This document shows, in pieces, positions 1 to 7,303 of a DNA stretch of 12,359 bases. How positions within the stretch are numbered: the first letter of the stretch is position 1; each line of letters starts with the position of its first letter. The DNA is from an uncultured Oscillospiraceae bacterium (GTDB lineage Bacteria > Bacillota > Clostridia > Oscillospirales > Oscillospiraceae). The notes beneath the pieces were generated by a model. It had not been told where the DNA came from, made no database searches, and saw only the letters and a list, made by a program, of their open reading frames with translations. The DNA is taken from the NCBI GenBank assembly GCA_947631805.1, contig CANRNA010000031.1:1-12359 (forward strand), in the 5' to 3' direction. The translations under genes were made by a program, and so were the position numbers.

Positions 1-68
1 CAAGGACCGCCGTGGGGGACTTTTCCGGGGCAATTTTTGGATAAACGGGGCCAAAGCGCGGTTTTCGA

Positions 69-103
69 TTGCATCGGGCGGAAAATCTGTTATACTGTAT
101 ACT
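69..103 (+). promoter_or_regulatory. Probable sigma-70 promoter of the lipoprotein-phosphoketolase-prmA group
   Basis: A TTGCAT box at 69-74 lies 16 nt before TATACT at 91-96. A second TATACT follows at 98-103. Transcription would begin near 104-110, about 30 nt before the lipoprotein start. The -35 box is imperfect, so confidence is moderate. Positions 1-68 hold no gene or clear signal that I can see. Confidence 0.55.
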
Positions 104-138
104 GGATTGATGGACAATACTGCCCTGGAGGGAAAAGA

Positions 139-642
139 ATGAAACACGCGAAAGCCCTGTGTCTGGCTCTGGCGGCGTTTCTGCTGGTCCTGTGCGCGGC
201 ATGCGACAGCCGCACGCTCATGTCGGACCTGGAGGAAGTGCTGGAGGAGATGGACCTGGAGAGCATGCTGGACGAGGCCCTGTCCGCCCAGCAGGACCCC
301 GCTTTGCAGCAGGACCGGGACCTGTCGGAGACCGGTCCGGCGGAGGAGGCCCGTGCCGTATCGGCCCTGTGGTCGGAGGCGGGCGTATATACGGACGGGA
401 GCGGCAGCGTCCTGACCGTGAGGGAGGACGGCACGTGCACCTATACGGCGGACGTGGTCATTCCCCAGAACGGCCGGGAGAAGACCTATTCCGTCACGTT
501 CCACGGCACGGTGGAGGACGGGGCGTTCACCTTCACCAAGGTGACCTATTACGGCATGGACATCACGGCCCTGGCCGCCCAGGCGGGCTATGACGACGCC
601 TCCCCCTGGGAGGAGGCGGCCGCGGAACTCTATGCCCGCTGA
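139..642 (+). CDS. Small lipoprotein with an acidic linker and a lipocalin-like C-terminal region
   Basis: This 167-aa protein is probably anchored to the outer face of the cytoplasmic membrane. Its function is unknown. Residues 1-22 form a lipoprotein signal: Lys-rich start, hydrophobic run, then LCAAC with Cys22 as the likely lipidated residue; the -3 position is Cys rather than Leu, which is slightly unusual. Residues 25-60 are very acidic ([18 protein letters not shown]) and probably helical. Residues 80-150 have alternating beta-type sequence ([18 protein letters not shown]..., then [20 protein letters not shown]) resembling small lipocalin-like 'G-x-Y ... DGT' domains, a resemblance only. 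The ATG at 139 was chosen because GGAGGG sits just upstream and the signal peptide begins there; an in-frame start at 37 would add 34 residues with no signal-like character. The stop is 31 nt before the phosphoketolase gene, so co-transcription is likely. Confidence 0.8.
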   Translation: MKHAKALCLALAAFLLVLCAACDSRTLMSDLEEVLEEMDLESMLDEALSAQQDPALQQDRDLSETGPAEEARAVSALWSEAGVYTDGSGSVLTVREDGTCTYTADVVIPQNGREKTYSVTFHGTVEDGAFTFTKVTYYGMDITALAAQAGYDDASPWEEAAAELYAR

Positions 643-673
643 GGGCGGGCATCGGACAGGAGAGGGAGAGACT

Positions 674-3052
674 ATGATCTATCACAGGCAATTTGCCGCC
701 ACGCCGGAAATGCTCCGGACCATGGACATGTACTGGCGGGCATCCAACTATCTGGCCGCCGGACAGCTGTATCTGCTGGAGGACCCGCTTTTGAAAAAGC
801 CGCTCACGGAGGCCAGCTTCAAGCGGAAGATCGTGGGCCACTGGGGAACGGTCCCCGGCCAGAACTTCATCTATACCCACTTGAACCGGGTCATACGGGC
901 CTATGACCTGAACATGATCTATCTGTCCGGGCCGGGCCATGGGGGCAACGCCATGGTGGCCCAGGACTGGCTGGACGGCAGCTACACGGAGGTATACCCG
1001 GACATCACCCGGGACGAGGCCGGGATGGAGAAGCTGTTCAAGCGGTTCTCCTTTCCGGGGGGCATCCCCTCCCACGTGGCCCCGGAGACGCCGGGCTCCA
1101 TCCATGAGGGCGGCGAGCTGGGCTATTCCCTGGCCCACGCCTTCGGCGCGGTGAGCGACAACCCCACCCTTATCGCCGCCTGCGTGGTGGGCGACGGGGA
1201 GGCGGAAACCGGCCCCCTCGCCACCTGCTGGCACCTGAACAAGTTCACCGACCCCCGAACGGACGGGGCGGTGCTGCCTATTCTCCATCTGAACGGCTAT
1301 AAGATAGCCAATCCCACCATCCTGGCCCGCATCCCCCGTGAGGAGCTGAAAAAGTTCTTCGAGGGCTGCGGCTGGACGCCCCTGTTCGTGGAGGGGGACG
1401 ACCCGGAGAAGATGCACGTGCTCATGGCCAAGGCCCTGGACACGGCCATCCGGCGGATACTGACCATCCAGGAGAACGCCAGGGAGCGGGGCGACGCCAG
1501 CCGGGTCCACTGGCCCATGATCGTGCTGCGCACTCCCAAGGGCTGGACCGGGCCCAAGGTGGTGGACGGGGCCCGTGTGGAGGGCTCTTACCGGGCCCAC
1601 CAGGTGCCTGTGTCCGCCGACAGCGAGGAGCACCGCAAACTCATAGAGCAGTGGCTGCGCTCCTACAGGCCGGAGGAGCTTTTCGACGAAAACGGCGTGC
1701 CCGTGCAGGCGCTGCTGGACCTGCCCCCCAGGGGGAACGCCCGGATGGGAGCCAACCCCAACGCCAACGGCGGGCTGCTGCTGCGGGACCTGCGGCTGCC
1801 CGACTTCCGGGACTACGGCGTGGACCTGCCCGCCCCCGGCGCGGTGGAGAGCGAGGACACCCGCCGCCTGGGCGAGTTCGTGCGGGATATTTACGCCATG
1901 AACCGGGAGAGCCGGAATTTCCGGGTGTTTGGCCCGGACGAGACCATGTCCAACCGGCTGAACGCCGTGTTCGAGGAGGCGGGCCGGGACTGGAACGGCC
2001 AGGTGCTGGAGGACGACGAATTTCTGTCCCCCGACGGCCGGGTCATGGATTCCATGCTCTCCGAGCACGTGTGCGAGGGTATGCTGGAGGGCTATCTGCT
2101 CACGGGGCGGCACGGCTTTTTCAACTCCTACGAGGCGTTCATCCGCATCGTGGACAGCATGGTCAGCCAGCACGCCAAGTGGCTGAAGGTGTGCCACCAG
2201 CTCCCCTGGCGGCAGAAGATCGCCAGCCTGAACTATCTGCTGGCCTCCAACGTCTGGCAGCAGGACCACAACGGCTTCACCCACCAGGACCCGGGCTTTT
2301 TGGACCACGTGGCCAACAAGAAGGCGGACGTGGTGCGGCTGTATCTGCCCCCCGACGCCAACTGTCTGCTGAGCGTGTTCGACCACTGCATCCGCAGCCG
2401 GGACTATGTGAACGTGATCGTGGCCAGCAAGCACCCCCGGCCCCAGTGGCTGACCATGGAGCAGGCGGTCAAGCACTGCACCGAGGGCATAGGCATCTGG
2501 CAGTGGGCGTCCACCGACGCCTGGCAGGAGCCGGACCTTATCATGGCCTGCTGCGGCGACACCCCCACGCTGGAGACATTGGCCGCCGTGACCATTTTGC
2601 GGGAGGCGTTCCCGGAGCTGAAAATACGGGTCATCAACGTGGTGGACCTGATGCGCCTGCAGTCGGACAGCCAGCATCCCCACGGCCTTCCCGATAGGGA
2701 TTATGACATGCTCTTCACAGTGGACAAGCCCATCGTGTTTGCCTTCCACGGCTATCCCAGCCTGATACACGAGCTGACCTACCGGCGGCGGAACAAGAAC
2801 CTCCACGTCCGGGGATATATCGAGGAGGGCACCATCACCACGCCCTTCGACATGCGGGTGCTGAACAACATCGACCGGTTCCACCTGGTGCTGACCGCCC
2901 TGCAGAACCTGGACTGCCTGGGGGACAGGAGCGCTTTCCTGGCCCAGCAGATGAAGGACAAGCTGGTGGAGCACCGGCAGTATATCAATAAGTACGGCGT
3001 GGACATGCCGGAGATATCCCAGTGGAAGTGGACGCCCCCAAAGAAAGGCTGA
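674..3052 (+). CDS. xfp: Phosphoketolase (xylulose-5-phosphate / fructose-6-phosphate), TPP-dependent
   Basis: Cytoplasmic thiamine-diphosphate enzyme that splits xylulose 5-phosphate (and often fructose 6-phosphate) with phosphate to acetyl phosphate plus glyceraldehyde 3-phosphate (or erythrose 4-phosphate). It links pentose breakdown to acetate and ATP. The 792-aa length is normal for the family. Visible signatures are [10 protein letters not shown] (from His56), GPGHGG (His89), [15 protein letters not shown] (145-159, first phosphoketolase signature), [11 protein letters not shown] (173-183, cofactor-binding second signature), RAHQVP (His309), [10 protein letters not shown] (480-489), [10 protein letters not shown] (His537) and HPRPQWL (587-593). 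The active-site histidines expected of the family appear present. Start ATG 674 follows AGGAGAGGGAGAG; a start at 590 would overlap the lipoprotein gene and add residues outside the family. It lies 31 nt after the lipoprotein gene and 6 nt before prmA. Substrate preference (X5P only or dual) cannot be read from sequence by eye. Confidence 0.97.
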   Translation: MIYHRQFAATPEMLRTMDMYWRASNYLAAGQLYLLEDPLLKKPLTEASFKRKIVGHWGTVPGQNFIYTHLNRVIRAYDLNMIYLSGPGHGGNAMVAQDWLDGSYTEVYPDITRDEAGMEKLFKRFSFPGGIPSHVAPETPGSIHEGGELGYSLAHAFGAVSDNPTLIAACVVGDGEAETGPLATCWHLNKFTDPRTDGAVLPILHLNGYKIANPTILARIPREELKKFFEGCGWTPLFVEGDDPEKMHVLMAKALDTAIRRILTIQENARERGDASRVHWPMIVLRTPKGWTGPKVVDGARVEGSYRAHQVPVSADSEEHRKLIEQWLRSYRPEELFDENGVPVQALLDLPPRGNARMGANPNANGGLLLRDLRLPDFRDYGVDLPAPGAVESEDTRRLGEFVRDIYAMNRESRNFRVFGPDETMSNRLNAVFEEAGRDWNGQVLEDDEFLSPDGRVMDSMLSEHVCEGMLEGYLLTGRHGFFNSYEAFIRIVDSMVSQHAKWLKVCHQLPWRQKIASLNYLLASNVWQQDHNGFTHQDPGFLDHVANKKADVVRLYLPPDANCLLSVFDHCIRSRDYVNVIVASKHPRPQWLTMEQAVKHCTEGIGIWQWASTDAWQEPDLIMACCGDTPTLETLAAVTILREAFPELKIRVINVVDLMRLQSDSQHPHGLPDRDYDMLFTVDKPIVFAFHGYPSLIHELTYRRRNKNLHVRGYIEEGTITTPFDMRVLNNIDRFHLVLTALQNLDCLGDRSAFLAQQMKDKLVEHRQYINKYGVDMPEISQWKWTPPKKG

Positions 3053-3058
3053 CGGCAA

Positions 3059-3976
3059 GTGGCAAATTGGTTGGAAGTGAGCGTCCCCGCCCACGGGGAC
3101 CCGGAGACATTGTGCGAGCAGCTGGCCGCCATGGGGCTGGAGGGCTTCGTCATCGAGGACGAGCGGGACTTCAAGACGTTTTTGGAGGACAACACCCAGT
3201 ACTGGGACTTCGTGGACGAGGCGCTGGAGAAGTCTTTGGCCGGGGCCAGCCGGGTGAAGTTCTGGCTGTCCGACTCGGACGAGAGTCGGGCCATCGTCGC
3301 CCAGCTGTATGAAAAGGGCTTCCAGCCCGTCAGCCGCCCTGTGGCGGACGCGGACTGGGAGAACAACTGGCGGGATTATTACCAGCCGGTGGAGGCGGGG
3401 GAAAAGCTCGTCATCGTCCCGGAGTGGAGGGACTATGACGGGGACAGGACCCCGGTGAAGCTGGATCCGGGCCTGCTGTTCGGCACCGGGGACCACCCCA
3501 CCACCAGGATGTGCCTGGGGGCGGTGGAGCGGTTTGCCGGGCCAGGGAAGCGGGTGCTGGACCTGGGCTGCGGCAGCGGCATTTTGGGCATCGCGGCGGC
3601 GGTGCTGGGGGCCGGACCCATCGCGGCGGCGGACGTGGATGAAAAGGCCCCGGACATCGTCCGGGACAACGCCAAACTCAACGGGGTGGAAGACGCCTTT
3701 ACCGTCTATGTGGGCGACGTGATCGCCTCCGGTTCCCTCCGCGCCCGGCTGGGGGGCGGGTACGATCTGGTGCTTGCCAACATCGTGGCGGACGTGATCA
3801 TCCCCCTGGCACAGTATGTGCCGTCCTTTTTGGGCCCGGAGGGCGTGTTCGTCTGCTCCGGCATCATCAACGGCCGGGAGGAGGACGTGGCCGCCGCTCT
3901 GGAGGCGGCCGGTCTGACCGTGGCGGAGCGCCACCGGCTGGAGGAGTGGCACTGCATGGTGTGCAAATCGAAATGA
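3059..3976 (+). CDS. prmA: Ribosomal protein L11 methyltransferase PrmA
   Basis: SAM-dependent methyltransferase that modifies ribosomal protein L11 in the cytoplasm. The protein is 305 aa, close to the usual length of about 290-315. The N-terminal substrate-recognition domain begins WLEVSVPAHGDPE, typical of the family. Family motifs are LDPGLLFGTGDHPTT (135-149), the SAM-binding glycine motif VLDLGCGSGILGIAA (166-180) and the LANIVADVI catalytic-loop motif (239-247). The C-terminus LEEWHCMVCKSK is also typical. The start is a GTG at 3059, preferred because it places WLEVSV at the normal position; the upstream Shine-Dalgarno is weak (AAGAAAGG at the end of xfp). Only 6 nt separate it from xfp, so translational coupling to the phosphoketolase gene is likely. 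An intrinsic terminator follows immediately. Confidence 0.96.
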   Translation: MANWLEVSVPAHGDPETLCEQLAAMGLEGFVIEDERDFKTFLEDNTQYWDFVDEALEKSLAGASRVKFWLSDSDESRAIVAQLYEKGFQPVSRPVADADWENNWRDYYQPVEAGEKLVIVPEWRDYDGDRTPVKLDPGLLFGTGDHPTTRMCLGAVERFAGPGKRVLDLGCGSGILGIAAAVLGAGPIAAADVDEKAPDIVRDNAKLNGVEDAFTVYVGDVIASGSLRARLGGGYDLVLANIVADVIIPLAQYVPSFLGPEGVFVCSGIINGREEDVAAALEAAGLTVAERHRLEEWHCMVCKSK

Positions 3977-3981
3977 ATACC

Positions 3982-4017
3982 CCTGCCGCCCGGCTTTTCT
4001 CCGGGCGGCGGGTTTTT
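3982..4017 (+). terminator. Intrinsic terminator after prmA
   Basis: A 12-bp stem, 3982-3993 with 4001-4012 (one G-T wobble), closes a 7-nt loop CTTTTCT and is followed by five Ts at 4013-4017. It begins 5 nt after the prmA stop and separates the operon from the next promoter at 4031. Confidence 0.93.
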
Positions 4018-4030
4018 GTCCCAATAGAGG

Positions 4031-4059
4031 TTGACAGGGTACGGGGGACTCACTATAAT
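4031..4059 (+). promoter_or_regulatory. Perfect consensus sigma-70 promoter of the exported CxxC protein
   Basis: TTGACA at 4031-4036, exactly 17 nt of spacer, and TATAAT at 4054-4059 match the consensus at every position of both boxes. Transcription should start near 4066. This predicts strong, factor-independent expression of the exported protein. It sits only 13 nt after the prmA terminator T-run. Confidence 0.92.
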
Positions 4060-4076
4060 TTTATGAGAGGGAAATA

Positions 4077-4100
4077 ATGGCCGGTGGCCAAGGGAGGTAA
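4077..4100 (+). CDS. Possible 7-codon leader ORF overlapping the next gene's ribosome binding site
   Basis: ATG at 4077 opens a short frame (MAGGQGR) that stops with TAA at 4098-4100. It would be the first AUG of the predicted transcript and has an AGAGGGA stretch just ahead. Its last codons and stop coincide with the AGGGAGGT ribosome binding site (4091-4098) of the gene at 4105. This could couple or attenuate translation of that gene, or be chance. Nothing in the peptide suggests a function. Confidence 0.25.
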   Translation: MAGGQGR

Positions 4101-4104
4101 GAGC

Positions 4105-5634
4105 ATGGGGTTTGGACGAAAAGCCCGTTCCGCCGCGGTGTTTCTGGCGGCGCTGGCCCTCTGTATAGGCCTGGGGCTCGTGAGCGGTCAGACGGCCCTG
4201 GCCGCGGGGACGGCCGAGCTGCCCCGCCTGGACGTCTGGCTGGGGGAGTGCGAGGACTACACCCTGGGCATCGTGCAGATGGGCGGAGAGCAGGGGGATT
4301 TCCTCTGCGCCCAGGCCACCGTTGACATGGACAGCATCGACCGGGCCCTGGGGTACATAGAGCTGCTGACGGACCCCCGGTTCCAGCTGAAGACCCTGGA
4401 GATGGACGAGCTGGTCTATGAGTCGGGGAGCAGGCCCATCATGGGGGCGTTTGACTACACCGGCCGGGCGGAGCCGGGCGCCGTGGCGGCGGGCAGTGGC
4501 TTTTACGAGGACGGGGCGTCGGTGATGGCCGCCGTCTATCCCGGCCGGGACACGGCGTCGGTGGTGGTGCTGTGCGGCAGCGGGTTTGCGTTCGTGGAGG
4601 ACTGGGAGACCCCCAAACCGGCCTATCTGCCCGCCCTGGACGCCTACTTCGACGGGGTGAACTGCGTCAGCGGAGAGATGGAGGACGGGAGCTACTGCGC
4701 GGTGGATATGCCCCAGGACAGCGCCGGGGCGGCCTTTGACTACCTGTTTCTGCTGACGGAGGAGCGCTTCGGTCTGGAGATGACCGGATTCGATATGTAC
4801 GCGGTGGAGGAGGGACGGGACAAGTCCTGTCTCGCCGCCACCTTTGACGCACGGGGCGACGTGGGCACCGTGCAGTCCCGCTTCGGCGGGGAGGGGGCCG
4901 TGTGCGTGCTGATATGGCCCAACGAGGAGGAGGGCACTGTCACCCTCACGGTCCAGTACGCCGAGGGCATCGAGCCCGCCGACGAGGGAGACCGGTGCTA
5001 TCCGGCGTTTTTACAGAGCATCCGGCAGGGCCTGACCGGGATGAGCTTTGACGCCTCCACCGCCTATCTGCCCAGCCCCGACGCCTGGTTCAGCCACCAG
5101 CTGGGCCGGGTGGAGGAGGTCTTGGTGCCCGGAGGGCGGCAGGTTTCCTATCTCAGCGGCCCGGAGGGGCTGGAGGCGGTCCAGGGGTATGTGAAGCTGC
5201 TCCAGGACGGCCGGTTCAACCTGCGTCTGACCCGCCAGGGTGAGAACCGGGGCCAGGACGGCGGGCCCCACAGCTGGTATTACTGCCTGTCCTACGTGGG
5301 CACGGCTGCGGTGGACCGGGTCACCTTGGCCGACCAGACCGGCAGCGTGACCATTCTGGCGGAGGAGGATGCGGACGCCGGGACGGTGAGCATCACCGTG
5401 GCCTACGCCAGCCAGTTCGAGCTGGCGGACACCGGGGACCGGTGCGGCGTGGAGCTGACGGACATGTCCGGGGAGAACGCCCTGCGGGCGCCCTGCGCCA
5501 TGTGCAAGGGCACGGGGCGGTGCCGCCTGTGCGGCGGAGACGGCATTCTGGGCGAGGACGACGGGCCCTGCTTTGTCTGCCGGGGCCACGAGGGGGCCTG
5601 CCCCTACTGCAAGGGAACGGGTTATCAGGCATAG
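4105..5634 (+). CDS. Exported protein with three tandem repeats and a DnaJ-type four-CxxC C-terminus
   Basis: 509 aa; not a family I can name. Residues 1-34 form a Sec signal peptide (basic start, long hydrophobic run, ALA-A cleavage region). The rest divides into three related repeats, about 39-165, 174-297 and 321-447. Each has a 'Leu/Pro-Asp-x-Trp/Tyr-Phe' opening, a helix ending in a Leu-Leu ... Arg-Phe motif (IELLTDPRFQL, LFLLTEERFGL, VKLLQDGRFNL) and a late beta strand; repeats two and three both end TVxLTVxYA/TVSITVAYA then DxGDRC. Residues 464-506 carry four cysteine pairs, CAMCKGTG, CRLCGGDG, CFVCRGHEG and CPYCKGTG, the CxxCxGxG pattern of the DnaJ zinc-binding domain, expected to hold two zinc ions. 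Start ATG 4105 has AGGGAGGT 6 nt upstream; a GTG at 4084 is in frame but lacks this. A DnaJ-type cluster on an exported protein without a J domain is odd; metal binding or protein interaction outside the cell is inference. Confidence 0.85.
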   Translation: MGFGRKARSAAVFLAALALCIGLGLVSGQTALAAGTAELPRLDVWLGECEDYTLGIVQMGGEQGDFLCAQATVDMDSIDRALGYIELLTDPRFQLKTLEMDELVYESGSRPIMGAFDYTGRAEPGAVAAGSGFYEDGASVMAAVYPGRDTASVVVLCGSGFAFVEDWETPKPAYLPALDAYFDGVNCVSGEMEDGSYCAVDMPQDSAGAAFDYLFLLTEERFGLEMTGFDMYAVEEGRDKSCLAATFDARGDVGTVQSRFGGEGAVCVLIWPNEEEGTVTLTVQYAEGIEPADEGDRCYPAFLQSIRQGLTGMSFDASTAYLPSPDAWFSHQLGRVEEVLVPGGRQVSYLSGPEGLEAVQGYVKLLQDGRFNLRLTRQGENRGQDGGPHSWYYCLSYVGTAAVDRVTLADQTGSVTILAEEDADAGTVSITVAYASQFELADTGDRCGVELTDMSGENALRAPCAMCKGTGRCRLCGGDGILGEDDGPCFVCRGHEGACPYCKGTGYQA

Positions 5635-5644
5635 AGAGAAAAAG

Positions 5645-5680
5645 AGACGGCCCGGACGAGAGCGCTCGTCCGGGCCGTCT
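5645..5680 (+). terminator. Strong hairpin after the exported-protein gene (first copy of a duplicated palindrome)
   Basis: A perfect 16-bp stem, 5645-5660 with 5665-5680, closes the loop AGCG. It lies 10 nt after the stop codon. The T content downstream is low (GTCTGTCTGTC), so termination may rely on stem strength. Positions 5647-5677 recur identically at 5857-5887. Confidence 0.7.
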
Positions 5681-5887
5681 GTCTGTCAAAGGACGGATAA
5701 ACGGGAGCGAAGGCCGGTCAGGCCGAGCCGCGCGGCGGGCCGCGCGTGAAGTCAAAAGCCGCAGTACGTCAGGCTTTTGACTTCCTGCCGGGGGGATTCA
5801 CTTCCCCCGTGCAGTTTATGTCCGAGCTGTCAAAAACTCGTTTTTTTGACAAGCTCACGGCCCGGACGAGAGCGCTCGTCCGGGCCG
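5647..5887. repeat. Hairpin cluster bounded by two identical 31-bp palindromic copies
   Basis: The 31 bp at 5647-5677 and 5857-5887 are identical. Between them lie further inverted repeats: 5729-5735 with 5740-5746 (CGCGCGG arms, CGGG loop); 5748-5760 with 5772-5784 (13-bp perfect, GTCAAAAGCC core); 5785-5795 with about 5804-5814 (CTGCCGGGGG arm, one bulge); and 5824-5836 with 5843-5856 (GAGCT-GTCAAAAA arm, one bulged A). No convincing gene lies in this 262-bp gap between two convergent genes. It is either a stacked bidirectional terminator or a small palindromic repeat element. Confidence 0.75.
5857..5887 (-). terminator. Hairpin after the DUF2812 gene (second palindrome copy)
   Basis: For the minus-strand gene ending at 5897, this is the first structure past the stop, about 10 nt downstream. 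The GC-rich stem is followed on that strand by a second, AT-rich hairpin (5856 to 5824) that contains a run of U on its far side. Together they could act as a two-part terminator. Confidence 0.55.
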
Positions 5888-5896
5888 CTGCTCTGT

Positions 5897-6802
5897 TTAC
5901 TTTACCTCATAGTGGATGGTCCCTGTGGTGCCGGGGGCCGTGTCGGGGCCGTATTGGGTGGTGACGGTGTATTTTCCCGGCAGAAGGAACATGGTCATGT
6001 CCAGGGTGAAGTTGTCCCCGGTGGCGGTGCGGAGGACCTTGCCGTTTTTGTCCGTCACGGTGACGGTGATGGCGGCGGGAGCGTCAATCTCTGCCTCCAG
6101 GGTGTAGAAGTCCGGCAGGGGCACGCTCATCTCCCAGGTCCAGGGAGGCGCCGACGGGTCGTAGACGTACTCTGTGTAAGAGGACTGGTAGTAGCGCAGA
6201 GTGCCGAACAGCAGCCCCAGAGCAAGGATGGAGAACACCGCCGAGAAACACCAGCGCAGGCTCTTCCGGGGCTTGCCAGCCACGCTGGGGTGACGGATGC
6301 GCCAGGCGCCGATCAGGATCGTGACACCGAGCGTCAGGCAGGCCAGGGTGGTGGCGATGCCGATGAGGGTGGGGTAGCGCAGGGCCATCAGGGCGTTGAC
6401 CAGGGTGAGCACCAGCTCGATCCCGCCGAATATGTAGCCCAGGCGGCTCCAGCGGCCTGCCATGTCCCGCACCGACTGCTCGTCGGTGTAGATCTCGTAG
6501 GCCTCCGGGGGCAGGGCGGGGTCGTATTTTTTGCGGAAGAAGTGCCAGCCGTTGAAAGTGTCGTTTATGAACTCCCAGCCCTGCTCGGCGAAGGTGTCCC
6601 GGTACCGGGCCGGGTCGTCGATGCTCTGGTTATAATCCAGGGCGTAGCGGTACAGCACACTCTCGTCCCGGTAAAACACGCTGCGGAAGCACCCGCCCTT
6701 TTCCAGCTGCCAGCCCGCCTCCGACAGGGCGTTCAGGTCGTCGATCTCCCGCTGGTACTCCCAGGCGGGGTACATGACAAAGCGATGTTTTTTATTCCTC
6801 AT
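5897..6802 (-). CDS. DUF2812 membrane protein, partner of the PadR regulator
   Basis: 301 aa. The N-terminal 100 residues match the DUF2812 type, with MYPAWEYQREIDDLNALSEAGWQLE and the repeated 'W-F-x-Y' style (GWEFINDTFNGWHFFRKK). Three hydrophobic helices follow at about 122-141, 145-167 and 183-203. Residues 210-301 form a predicted beta-rich domain (ITVTVTDKNGKVLRTA ... FTLDMTMFLLPGKYTVTTQYG), probably on the outer side of the membrane. The start ATG at 6802 has AGGAGAGG just upstream, inside the end of the padR gene; the two genes overlap by 11 bp, indicating one transcript and translational coupling. PadR-DUF2812 pairs are common in Firmicutes, and the pair is thought to respond to membrane or drug stress, but the molecular role of DUF2812 is not established. 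Confidence 0.88.
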   Translation of the reverse strand: MRNKKHRFVMYPAWEYQREIDDLNALSEAGWQLEKGGCFRSVFYRDESVLYRYALDYNQSIDDPARYRDTFAEQGWEFINDTFNGWHFFRKKYDPALPPEAYEIYTDEQSVRDMAGRWSRLGYIFGGIELVLTLVNALMALRYPTLIGIATTLACLTLGVTILIGAWRIRHPSVAGKPRKSLRWCFSAVFSILALGLLFGTLRYYQSSYTEYVYDPSAPPWTWEMSVPLPDFYTLEAEIDAPAAITVTVTDKNGKVLRTATGDNFTLDMTMFLLPGKYTVTTQYGPDTAPGTTGTIHYEVK

Positions 6803-7124
6803 TTGCCTCTCCTCCTATAATGCTCTCCGCCGCCGCGGCCAGGTGCCTCAGCCGCGCCGCCTCGTGCAACAATACCCCTCGGCCCGTGTCCGTCAGGATG
6901 TAGAGCCGCCGCCGGTCCGCGTCCGTGGTGGGCAGCTCCTGTATCCAGCCCTTTTTCATCATGTTCGACGTGGCCCCGTACATGGTGCCCGAGCCGATGT
7001 GCACATGGCCCTGGGACAGCCGCAGGGCGTCCTGCATGATGCCGTAGCCGTGGTTGGGGCCCCGGTACAGGCACAGCAGGATGTAAAAATAGCTCTCGGT
7101 CAGGGGCTCCGCGGTCTTTTCCAT
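6792..7124 (-). CDS. PadR-family transcriptional repressor
   Basis: 110-aa cytoplasmic DNA-binding protein with a winged helix-turn-helix. The PadR pattern is clear: SYFYILLCLYRGPNHGYGIM (about 10-29), then VHIGSGTMYGATSNMMKKGWI (about 41-61) covering the recognition helix, the wing with RRRLYILTDTGRG (about 71-83), and a short C-terminal helix with RLRHLAAAAESI for dimer formation. The length fits the short subfamily that includes LmrR. It sits first in a two-gene unit, overlapping the DUF2812 gene. A PadR-like operator at 7152-7174 overlaps its own transcription start, so autorepression relieved by a small molecule is the likely mode; the ligand is unknown. The start ATG at 7124 has GGTGAG 4 nt away and AAGGA farther upstream. 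Confidence 0.93.
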   Translation of the reverse strand: MEKTAEPLTESYFYILLCLYRGPNHGYGIMQDALRLSQGHVHIGSGTMYGATSNMMKKGWIQELPTTDADRRRLYILTDTGRGVLLHEAARLRHLAAAAESIIGGEANEE

Positions 7125-7151
7125 AAACTCACCGTCCTTGTGTCGCGGGTC

Positions 7152-7174
7152 GATATGTCGCCTATCGACATATC
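7152..7174. promoter_or_regulatory. PadR-like operator
   Basis: GATATGTCG (7152-7160) and CGACATATC (7166-7174) are a perfect 9-bp inverted repeat around a 5-nt spacer. It contains ATGT-N9-ACAT, close to the ATGT-N8/9-ACAT pattern known for PadR-family operators. It lies at and just after the predicted padR start point, where a bound dimer would block transcription. An extra half-site CGACATA lies at 7192-7198, inside the promoter spacer. Confidence 0.82.
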
Positions 7175-7182
7175 ATGACTAT

Positions 7183-7211
7183 ATCGTAGCACGACATAGT
7201 GCCCCTGTCAA
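7183..7211 (-). promoter_or_regulatory. Promoter of the padR-DUF2812 operon
   Basis: On the minus strand, TTGACA (7211-7206) is followed by a 17-nt spacer and TACGAT (7188-7183). Transcription would start near 7176, at the edge of the PadR-like inverted repeat. Confidence 0.78.
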
Positions 7212-7238
7212 TACCCCGCAAAAAAATTTTTCTCCCCC

Positions 7239-7267
7239 TTGCAAACAGGGAGAGGAGGGCGTATACT
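7239..7267 (+). promoter_or_regulatory. Promoter of the HMA protein
   Basis: TTGCAA (7239-7244), a 17-nt spacer and TATACT (7262-7267). An A/T run at 7220-7231 lies just upstream and could act as an UP element. It is back to back with the padR promoter, with 27 bp between the two -35 boxes. Confidence 0.8.
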
Positions 7268-7270
7268 GTT

Positions 7271-7286
7271 GTTAGAAATAACTAAC
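7271..7286. promoter_or_regulatory. GTTAG-N6-CTAAC inverted repeat at the HMA start point, candidate metal-repressor operator
   Basis: GTTAG (7271-7275) and CTAAC (7282-7286) flank a 6-nt AT-rich centre, beginning 3 nt after the -10 box and covering the expected start of transcription. The placement fits a repressor site. The TTAG...CTAA form recalls operators of DtxR/MntR-type metal-dependent repressors; assignment to that family is inference. Confidence 0.5.
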
Positions 7287-7303
7287 CATAGGAGGAACGG
7301 GAT

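Noticed and set aside
563..4024. A 1153-codon open frame on the minus strand
   Set aside because: It is antisense to phosphoketolase and prmA, both with clear family motifs. Its composition (rich in His, Gly, Pro, Val, Gln) is what a GC-rich gene gives in its opposite frame. No domain or ribosome binding site supports it.
5645..5887. A CRISPR array, suggested by repeated palindromes
   Set aside because: Only one sequence recurs, twice, 210 bp apart, and the intervening hairpins differ from one another; there are no regular spacers or cas genes.
5777..6820. A 347-codon open frame on the plus strand
   Set aside because: Antisense to the DUF2812 gene and starting inside the hairpin cluster; no start signal or domain.
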